Assembly: GCA_016712265.1 (NCBI GenBank)
Contig: JADJRJ010000030.1
Span: 868,001 to 932,000 of the forward strand
Reading direction: 5' to 3'
Source of the DNA: Gemmatimonadota bacterium
GTDB taxonomy: Bacteria > Gemmatimonadota > Gemmatimonadetes > Gemmatimonadales > Gemmatimonadaceae
Length of the DNA stretch: 64,000 nt
A model generated the notes under the pieces. It searched no databases, was not told where the DNA came from, and saw only the letters and a program-made list of their open reading frames with translations. A program made the position numbers and the translations under genes. Of the stretch, positions 41,986-48,406 are shown piece after piece; within the stretch, counting starts at the first letter, position 1, and the number at the start of each line of letters is the position of its first letter.

Positions 41986-42443
41986 GCGAGCTTCGCGATC
42001 TCGGCGAGGAGTTCCGCACTCTCGCGCCGGGTGCCCGGCGTCTCCTCGACGAACTTCCAGCGAATTACCCCCGCCTTGTCGATGAGGACGTACGCCCGGT
42101 TCGAAAAGCCGGCGTTGCCAAACAGGGTGCCGTAGGCGGCCGAGACCTCGCGCTTGAAGTCGGAGAGCAGTGTCGCCTGCATCCCATGCTTGGCCTTGAA
42201 CTCGCGCAGCGCGTGGGGTGAGTCCACCGAGATCGGGAAGACCTCGAGGTCGCCCGTGGCGAACTGGTCCCAGTTGTCCCGCATCTCGCAGAACTCCGCC
42301 GTGCACACCTCGGAGAAGGCAAACGGGAAGAAGGCCAGGAGCACGTGCTTCCGGTCCCGGAACGAGGAGAGGGTGACCTGGTCGTTGCCGGTCGACCGGA
42401 GAGTGAAGTCGGGGGCAAGGTCCCCGACGCCTGGGATCGTCAT
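41982..42443 (-). CDS. Peroxiredoxin (AhpE/BCP-like)
   Basis: A 153-aa AhpC/TSA-family protein starting MTIPGVGDLAPDFTLRST. The peroxidatic Cys is in FPFAFSEVCTAEFCEMRD; a second Cys lies four residues on. It reduces hydroperoxides using thioredoxin-type donors. The ATG at 42443 follows the tRNA terminator; the longer frame runs back through the tRNA and is not real. It heads the glycosidase/ABC operon, although a redox role in sugar uptake is not obvious. Trx and TrxR genes are present elsewhere in the window. Confidence 0.9.
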   Translation of the reverse strand: MTIPGVGDLAPDFTLRSTGNDQVTLSSFRDRKHVLLAFFPFAFSEVCTAEFCEMRDNWDQFATGDLEVFPISVDSPHALREFKAKHGMQATLLSDFKREVSAAYGTLFGNAGFSNRAYVLIDKAGVIRWKFVEETPGTRRESAELLAEIAKLA

Positions 42444-42495
42444 GATGGCCGAAGTTGGGGGCACGGCCGGCCACGCCGCCAGCCGTGTAGTGAAA

Positions 42496-42527
42496 GGCGC
42501 CCGGCCCCCTGTCGGGAACCGGGCGCC
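42496..42527 (-). terminator. Terminator hairpin after tRNA-Ala
   Basis: GGCGCCCGG and CCGGGCGCC form a 9-bp stem. On the minus strand TTTCAC follows. It lies 4 bases past the tRNA 3' end and before the peroxiredoxin start. Confidence 0.8.
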
Positions 42528-42531
42528 ACGA

Positions 42532-42604
42532 TGGAGCGGACCGGGATCGAACCGGCGACCCCCTGGTTGCAAACCAGGTGCTCTCCCAGCTGAGCTACCG
42601 CCCC
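42532..42604 (-). tRNA. tRNA-Ala (anticodon TGC)
   Basis: Read on the minus strand the 73 bases fold into a full cloverleaf. The acceptor pairs GGGGCGG with CCGCTCC (one G-U) and is followed by the discriminator A. The D arm has AGCTCAGCTGGGAGAGC. The anticodon stem CTGGT/ACCAG holds the loop TTTGCAA, and the T arm has GGTTCGATCC. The TGC anticodon (plus-strand 42569-42571) reads GCA and related Ala codons. The CCA end is not encoded. Confidence 0.97.
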
Positions 42605-42730
42605 TGAACGGGCCGAAAGGTAATGGGTCCGGGTGGGCGTCGGGGGAGTGGATGGTCTCGGGTCGGGGAAGCCCCACTGGAACCGGGGCCGCCGACGACC
42701 ATCTTCCCCCGAGTCTCGATTCCCTGCCCT

Positions 42731-43162
42731 ATGTCCGTGACCCTTCGTTGCCAGTTCTGCCAGACCTGGAACCGCGTGGACCCCAGCCGTGCCGCGGAGC
42801 GGCCGAAGTGCGGGGAGTGCGCCCGGTTCATCCTGATCGACCGCCCGTACACGCTGTTCGAGGATTCGTTCGCCCGGACGATCGCGGATGCGCAGGTGCC
42901 CGTGCTCGTCGATTTCTACGCGGACTGGTGCGGCCCGTGCAAGATGATGGCGCCGGCGGTGGATGAACTCGCCGCGAAGAACGCGGGGAAGGCGTTGGTC
43001 GCCAAGCTCAACACGGACCATGCGCCCGCGACGAGCCAGTCGTTCGAGATCCGGGGGATTCCCACGGTGATCGTGTTCAAGGGTGGGAAGGAGGTGGCGC
43101 GGCAGAGTGGTGCGATGCCGCTGGCGGCGCTGCAAGGCCTGCTGGACCAGGCGGGGAGCTAA
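42731..43162 (+). CDS. trxC: Thioredoxin 2 (TrxC-like, with N-terminal zinc finger)
   Basis: A 143-aa protein. The N-terminal CQFC...CGEC (about residues 7-30) is the zinc-binding module of TrxC. The thioredoxin domain has the active site WCGPCK near residue 65 and the cis-Pro in GIPTVIVFKGG. TrxC proteins reduce disulfides in the cytoplasm and respond to oxidative stress. The start at ATG 42731 gives the expected MSVTLRCQ N-terminus. It stands divergent to the tRNA and convergent with the LLM gene, with a 16-base G tract between the two ends. Confidence 0.92.
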   Translation: MSVTLRCQFCQTWNRVDPSRAAERPKCGECARFILIDRPYTLFEDSFARTIADAQVPVLVDFYADWCGPCKMMAPAVDELAAKNAGKALVAKLNTDHAPATSQSFEIRGIPTVIVFKGGKEVARQSGAMPLAALQGLLDQAGS

Positions 43163-43188
43163 CGGTCCAACGCGCTGGTCGGGCGCTC

Positions 43189-43204
43189 GGGGGGGGGGGG
43201 GGGG
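43189..43204. repeat. Homopolymeric G tract, 16 bases
   Basis: Sixteen consecutive G residues lie between the stop of trxC (43162) and the stop of the convergent LLM oxidoreductase gene (43211). No other run of this length was seen in the window. Confidence 0.9.
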
Positions 43205-43210
43205 TGGGCG

Positions 43211-44227
43211 TCAGCGCCAGCCTAACGCGGGCGCCACATGCGTGAGGATCGCCTCGATCACGTGCACGTTGTATTCCACGCCCAGCGTGTTGGGGACCGT
43301 GAGCAGCAGGGTGTCGGCCTCGGCGATGGCTTCGTCTTGCCGCAACGCCTCGACGAGCGCGTCGGGCTCATCGGCGTACGACCGCCCGAAGACGGCGCGC
43401 ATGTTGTCGATGAAGCCGACGTGGTCGCCGCGCCGGTCGCCGCCGAAGTACATCCGATCCCGGTCGTCCATCAGCGCGAAGATGGAACGGGAGACCGACA
43501 CGCGGGGCTCACGCGCATGGCCGGCGTCTTTCCACGCCTGCCGGAAGAGACGGATCTGGTGGGCCTGCTGGACGTGAAAGGGCTCACCCGATTCGTCTTC
43601 CTTGAGCGTCGAGCTTTGCAGGTTCATCCCGTGCTGCGCGGCCCAGACGGCGGTCGCATTCGACGCGGAGCCCCACCAGATGCGGTCACGCAACCCGGGT
43701 GAATGCGGCTCCAGCCGGAGCAGCCCCGGGGGGTTGGGGAACATCGGCTGCGGATTGGGCTCGGCGAAGCCGTCACCCTTCAACAGGTCCAGGAACAGCT
43801 CGGCGTGGCTGCGACCCATCTCCGCATCGGTCGTACCCTCGGCCGGCGCGTAGCCGAAATGACGCCACCCCTCGATCACCTGTTCGGGGGAGCCGCGGCT
43901 GATCCCGAGTTGCAGGCGGCCGTTGCTGATGAGGTCGGCCGCGCCGGCGTTCTCGACCATGTAGAACGGGTTCTCGTAGCGCATGTCGATCACGCCCGTG
44001 CCGATCTCGATGCGCGACGTTTTCGCCCCAACGGCCGCGAGGAGCGGGAACGGAGAGCCGAGCTGCCGGGCGAAGTGGTGCACCCGGAAATACGCCCCGT
44101 CCGCCCCCAGCGCTTCGGCGGCGACCGCCAGTTCGATCGATTGCTGCAGGACGTCGCGCGCCGTCTTCACCGCCGAGTGCGGGGACGCCATCCAGTGTCC
44201 GAAGGACAGGAATCCGATCTTCTTCAA
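43211..44227 (-). CDS. LLM-class flavin-dependent oxidoreductase (luciferase-like)
   Basis: A 338-aa protein of the bacterial luciferase-like monooxygenase fold. It begins MKKIGFLSFGHWMASPHSAV and contains GADGAYFRVHHFARQLGSPF, RIEIGTGVIDMRYENPFYMVENAGAAD and RLQLGISRGSPEQVIEGW. Such enzymes use FMN or F420 for monooxygenation or hydride transfer. The substrate is unknown. It appears to be a single gene, transcribed divergently from the DUF305 gene across 265 bases. The final Leu-Gly is encoded TTA-GGC at 43220-43227. Confidence 0.88.
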   Translation of the reverse strand: MKKIGFLSFGHWMASPHSAVKTARDVLQQSIELAVAAEALGADGAYFRVHHFARQLGSPFPLLAAVGAKTSRIEIGTGVIDMRYENPFYMVENAGAADLISNGRLQLGISRGSPEQVIEGWRHFGYAPAEGTTDAEMGRSHAELFLDLLKGDGFAEPNPQPMFPNPPGLLRLEPHSPGLRDRIWWGSASNATAVWAAQHGMNLQSSTLKEDESGEPFHVQQAHQIRLFRQAWKDAGHAREPRVSVSRSIFALMDDRDRMYFGGDRRGDHVGFIDNMRAVFGRSYADEPDALVEALRQDEAIAEADTLLLTVPNTLGVEYNVHVIEAILTHVAPALGWR

Positions 44228-44492
44228 GGGCGCTACTCAGGGGAGTCGGGGCAGCCACGCACCGCGGCGACCGCGGCGGGCCGGGTGAGGAAAGTAATCC
44301 GTCCGTCAGCCACCACGTTCGGTCGCCGACAGTGCCCCCACCTCCGGCGCCCGGAGTCCCGGCCCCGGCCCCCGGCCCACCATCAACGCCCCGGAGGGTC
44401 GCCCCGTACCGTTCGTAGTCGCCAGGCTCCCCCTTGCGCCCGTCCCCGCCAGCCTGCTGCATAGACAAGCCCGCTTACGGAGCACATTTGCC

Positions 44493-45104
44493 ATGACCGC
44501 TTCTCGCCCGATAACCGCCTTCACCATTGCCTGTCTGCTCGCCGGCGCCTCGCGCGCTTCCGCACAGGCGACCATGGACCACAGCAAGCACCGCATGGGC
44601 CCTGAGATTGTCATCCCCAAGGGGGCCCTGTATACGAAGGCCGACGTCGAGTTCATGCAGGGGATGATCGCCCACCACGCCCAGGCCATCGTGATGTCCA
44701 AGATGGCGGAGACCAATGGCGCGAACCCGCAGGTGCTCAAGCTCTCGCGCAAGATCGACCAGTCGCAGATGCCCGAGATCAACATCATGCAGGACTGGCT
44801 CCGCCGGTACGGGCAGTTCGCCCCGGACACCGCCTCGTGGCACGACATGCAGATGGACGGCATGCTCACCACCGACGAACTCAAGGCCTTGAGCGAGGCG
44901 AAGGGCGTGGCCTTTGACCGCCTCTTCCTCGACGGCATGATCAAGCACCACGCCGGCGCGCTCAAGATGGTCGAGGACCTCTTCAAGGCCCCGGGTGCCG
45001 GCCAGGAAGTGGATGCCAACGTCTTCGCCAACGATGTCGTCACGGCCCAGACGGCCGAAATCGGCATCATGCGACGCTTGCTGTCGCTGCTCCCTCCCCA
45101 ATGA
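44493..45104 (+). CDS. DUF305-family secreted protein
   Basis: A 203-aa protein with a signal peptide (MTASRPITAFTIACLLAGASRASAQ split at the AQA cleavage site). Two DUF305 half-repeats follow: VEFMQGMIAHHAQAIVMSKM and LFLDGMIKHHAGALKMVEDL. The paired His-His motifs on ferritin-like helices may bind metal; relatives include the copper-binding CopM. It is probably periplasmic. The LVIVD-repeat gene starts 34 bases later on the same strand. Many Met and His residues (for example MDHSKHRMG) support metal handling, which is inference. Confidence 0.85.
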   Translation: MTASRPITAFTIACLLAGASRASAQATMDHSKHRMGPEIVIPKGALYTKADVEFMQGMIAHHAQAIVMSKMAETNGANPQVLKLSRKIDQSQMPEINIMQDWLRRYGQFAPDTASWHDMQMDGMLTTDELKALSEAKGVAFDRLFLDGMIKHHAGALKMVEDLFKAPGAGQEVDANVFANDVVTAQTAEIGIMRRLLSLLPPQ

Positions 45105-45138
45105 ATTGCCCCCGTCTCCCCCACCGGACCAACTCCCG

Positions 45139-46971
45139 ATGCAACTGAAACGCGCCTTCATGCTGCTGCTGTCGACGGCCGTGGTGCCGTATGTGGTAGC
45201 GGCACAGACGTACCCGAGCAACAAGGACCCCCGCAGCACGCTCAAGCCCGGCCGTTACGACGCGGGCATTGCGATCAGCAACATGAAGCAGGTGTCGTTC
45301 GCGAAGAAGCCGGCGGCCTTTGACACCACGCAAGGCCTGAAGTTCATCAATTCCGACCTGGCCTTCGGCACGCACTACATCTACCAGGCCAACTTCGCGG
45401 GATTCACCATCTGGGACATCGCCGATCCCGCAAACCCGGTGATGATGTCGGCCACCAAGTGCATCACGTCGCAGGGTGACCCGACGATCTACGAGAACCT
45501 GCTCTTCCTCTCCGCCGAGGGCGCCGGCAACCGCAACGATTGCGCCGACGGGGGCGTGCAGGATCCGAAGGACCACATGGCGGGCGTGCGCATCTTCGAC
45601 GTGTCGAACCCGCGGGCGCCGAAGCTCGTGAAGAACGTGCAAACCTGCAAAGGCTCGCACACGCACACCCTGGTCCCGAGTCCCAAGGATCCGCGGACCA
45701 TTTACCTGTACGTTTCCGGCGGGCAGGGCGCGCGCCCCGAGACCGAGCTCGCGGGATGCAAGAATGGCAACGATCCGGCTGACCCGACGAACTCGCTCTT
45801 CATGCTGGACATCATCCGGGTGCCGCTGGACAACCCAGAGAAGGCGGAAGTGATCCCGGGGGCGCGCATCTTCACCGGGCTCGATGCCGCTGGCGAGTGC
45901 AAGCGCTTCTGCTTGCCCGTAGACCCGCGTCGTCAGGCGGCCGGCCGCAACCGTCCCGCGCCGGCCATGGAGATGCCGACCACGCCGCGCAATTGCCACG
46001 ACGTGACCTCGTACCCCGCAATGAACATGCTCCTGGCCTCGTGCCAGACGCACTCCATCCTCGTGGACATCACGAACCCCGAGAAGCCGATCCGCATCGA
46101 CGCGCTCGTCGACACGAACAACTTCCAGGGTCGTCACACGGCGGCCTTCAGCAACGACGGCACCAAGCTGATCCAGACCGAGGAGTGGGGCGGCGGCACG
46201 GGCCCGATGTGCCAGGCGTCGAGCATGAAGGAGCTCGGCGGCAACACGATCATCACGCTGGACGGGAAGAAGAAGCAGACGCAGCGTGGGTATTTCAAGC
46301 TCGGCTCCGCGCAGGCCGCCGAGGAGAATTGCGTGGCGCACAACGGCGGGATCATCCCCGTGCCTGGGCGCGACCTGTACGTGCAGGGGTGGTACCAGGG
46401 TGGCGTGAACATCATGGACTTCACCAACCCCGACAGCGCCTCCGAGATCGCGTATTTCGACCGCGGGGCCATCAATCCGCCGAAGGGCGCCGACGTGCCG
46501 GTGACACCGGTTGACCCTTCAGTTCGAGGCGGGGGCAACGCCATCGGCGGCTCGTGGGGGGCGTACTACTGGAACGGGATGATCGTCTCGTCCGAACTTG
46601 ATCGCGGCATGGACATCCTGGAGCTGACGCCGAGCGAGCATCTGTCAGCCAACGAGATTGCCGCGGCGAAGCTGGTGCGTTTCGAGCGGTACAACCCGCA
46701 GAGCCAGCCAAAGCTGACGTGGCCGGCGGCGTTCGTGGTTGTCAGGTCGTATCTCGACCAGCTGGTGCGGAACGGCGGGCTCGCGTCTGAGCGCACGACC
46801 GCCATCTCCGCGGCGCTCGACGTGGCGGAGATGAGGAGTGGCGCTGCCCGTGCCGCAGCGCTGACCACACTCGCGCAGCAGGTGGACAAGGATGTCGGGG
46901 GAGCGAAGGACGGTGCTCGCGTGCGTACCATGGCCGGCGAGATCCGGCGTCTGGCGGCGGCGTCGCGCTAA
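45139..46971 (+). CDS. Secreted LVIVD-repeat beta-propeller protein
   Basis: A 610-aa exported protein with a signal peptide (MQLKRAFMLLLSTAVVPYVVA). Several LVIVD-type repeats follow, with the form 'x-V-x-I-F-D-V-S-N-P-R-A-P' (VRIFDVSNPRAPKLV, ILVDITNPEKPIRI, GVNIMDFTNPDSASEI), and predict a beta-propeller. A helical C-terminal segment (about 520-610) follows the propeller. Its role is unknown, but it stands next to a possibly metal-binding DUF305 protein. Eight or more cysteines suggest disulfides. A strong hairpin follows the stop. Confidence 0.8.
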   Translation: MQLKRAFMLLLSTAVVPYVVAAQTYPSNKDPRSTLKPGRYDAGIAISNMKQVSFAKKPAAFDTTQGLKFINSDLAFGTHYIYQANFAGFTIWDIADPANPVMMSATKCITSQGDPTIYENLLFLSAEGAGNRNDCADGGVQDPKDHMAGVRIFDVSNPRAPKLVKNVQTCKGSHTHTLVPSPKDPRTIYLYVSGGQGARPETELAGCKNGNDPADPTNSLFMLDIIRVPLDNPEKAEVIPGARIFTGLDAAGECKRFCLPVDPRRQAAGRNRPAPAMEMPTTPRNCHDVTSYPAMNMLLASCQTHSILVDITNPEKPIRIDALVDTNNFQGRHTAAFSNDGTKLIQTEEWGGGTGPMCQASSMKELGGNTIITLDGKKKQTQRGYFKLGSAQAAEENCVAHNGGIIPVPGRDLYVQGWYQGGVNIMDFTNPDSASEIAYFDRGAINPPKGADVPVTPVDPSVRGGGNAIGGSWGAYYWNGMIVSSELDRGMDILELTPSEHLSANEIAAAKLVRFERYNPQSQPKLTWPAAFVVVRSYLDQLVRNGGLASERTTAISAALDVAEMRSGAARAAALTTLAQQVDKDVGGAKDGARVRTMAGEIRRLAAASR

Positions 46972-46992
46972 CGCTCCGAGCAGGTCATGATT

Positions 46993-47027
46993 GACGACGG
47001 GCGCCCTGATGAGGGGCGCCCGTCGTC
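46993..47027 (+). terminator. Perfect 14-bp hairpin after the LVIVD gene
   Basis: GACGACGGGCGCCC pairs with its exact inverse around a 7-base loop, 21 bases past the stop. There is no U-tract. Confidence 0.65.
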
Positions 47028-47169
47028 GAAGGGTCGACCCGCCGGTCAGGAACTTCGACTCGTGGGCCGGGGCGAGCGTTCCGACCCAGCGCGCGACCGG
47101 TCCGGCCTACCCGCAGGACGCGCGCTGGCCCCGGCGCTAGCTTCCAGCGCACCCCACGCCGCCGCCCTC

Positions 47170-48291
47170 ATGTACTCCCGCCGCAAGTTCCTCAAGACCG
47201 GTGCTGCCGCTGGTGGCGCGCTCCTCGCCACCAGCCGTCTCCTGCACGCCAGCCCCAGCGGCCCTCGCGCCGTGGCGCCGATGAAGATCCTGGTGCTCGG
47301 CGGCACCGGCTACATCGGACCCCACATCGTCCGCCAGCTTGTCGCACGGGGACACCAGGTGACGATCTTCACCCGCGGTCGCCGCGATGCGTCCGGCCTG
47401 CCGACTGGCATCGAACGCCTCGTCGGCGATCGCATGATCAACGACACCATCCCCCAGGGGAACCTCAAGTCCCTCGAGGGGCGGACCTGGGACGCGGTCT
47501 TCGATGACTCGGCCACCGACCCGCGCTGGGTCCGTCAGTCTACGGCGCTGCTCAAGAACTCCGGCATGTACCTCTTTGTCTCGTCGACCGGCGTCTTTCT
47601 TCCCTACTTGACGCCAAAGAACGACGAAACCGCCTCCGTCATCACCGAGCCTGCGACGTCCACGGAATACGGGATTCGCAAGGCGCAATCCGAGGTGGTC
47701 GTGCGCCAGGCGTTTGGCGATCGCGGCATCGTCGTGCGCCCAGGCTACATCGTTGGCCCCGGCGACACGACTGACCGCTTCTCATACTGGCCCCAACGCT
47801 TTGCAGCAGGCGGCGAGATCCTGGTCCCCGGGGTGCGGGAGCATTCCTCGCAGTTCATCGACGTGCGCGACCTCGTGAGCTTCATGATCAAGCTCGTCGA
47901 AGAGAAGCGCGGCGGCACCTGGAACTGCACCGGGCCGGCTCGGCGGCTCTCATGGGGCGAGTTCATCGACACAGCGAAAGCGACGCTGCGGCCTGACGCA
48001 CAGCTGGTGTGGGTCACCGATCTCGACTTCCTGCGCGAGCAGAAGATGACCTACGCGATCCCGTGGATGATCCCCGAGGGCGACAACACCCACCACCTGC
48101 AGATCGACGTGCGCAAGGCGGTGGCGGCAGGATTGACCTTCCGGCCGATGGCCGAGACGCTGCGCGACACGCTCGCCGACTGGCCGAACCGTCTCGCCCA
48201 GTTGCCGGCGGGGCAGCAGCCCAACTTCCGCTGGATCACCCCCGCACGCGAACGCGAAGTGCTGGCCATGTGGAAGGCACGCGCGAAGTAA
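47170..48291 (+). CDS. Tat-exported NAD-dependent epimerase/dehydratase-like protein
   Basis: A 373-aa protein. The N-terminus MYSRRKFLKTGAAAGGALLA is a twin-arginine signal. An atypical SDR/epimerase Rossmann domain then follows, with ILVLGGTGYIGPHIVRQL (about residues 40-57). Where extended SDRs carry YxxxK, this one has YGIRKAQSE. A C-terminal substrate domain ends near FRWITPAREREVL. Cofactor-containing export through Tat fits a folded NAD protein. Its substrate is unknown. The ATG at 47170 is preferred over the longer frame because it begins the signal. Confidence 0.82.
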   Translation: MYSRRKFLKTGAAAGGALLATSRLLHASPSGPRAVAPMKILVLGGTGYIGPHIVRQLVARGHQVTIFTRGRRDASGLPTGIERLVGDRMINDTIPQGNLKSLEGRTWDAVFDDSATDPRWVRQSTALLKNSGMYLFVSSTGVFLPYLTPKNDETASVITEPATSTEYGIRKAQSEVVVRQAFGDRGIVVRPGYIVGPGDTTDRFSYWPQRFAAGGEILVPGVREHSSQFIDVRDLVSFMIKLVEEKRGGTWNCTGPARRLSWGEFIDTAKATLRPDAQLVWVTDLDFLREQKMTYAIPWMIPEGDNTHHLQIDVRKAVAAGLTFRPMAETLRDTLADWPNRLAQLPAGQQPNFRWITPAREREVLAMWKARAK

Positions 48292-48348
48292 CACCGCATC
48301 GCGATACGGGCCGCTCGCATCCGAGCGCCGCCGTGTGGTCCGCAAGAG

Positions 48349-48386
48349 ACGAGGGGATGAGCCACCGCGGCCCATCCCCTCGTGTT
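48349..48386. terminator. Bidirectional terminator between convergent genes
   Basis: ACGAGGGGATG and CATCCCCTCGT form an 11-bp perfect stem followed by GTTT. It separates the epimerase-like gene from the convergent M14 peptidase gene. Confidence 0.8.
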
Positions 48387-48406
48387 TCGTCCGGTGCTGC
48401 GATGCC

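Noticed and set aside
42443..42677. N-terminal extension of the peroxiredoxin frame
   Set aside because: It would translate through tRNA-Ala and its terminator; the ATG at 42443 is the sensible start.
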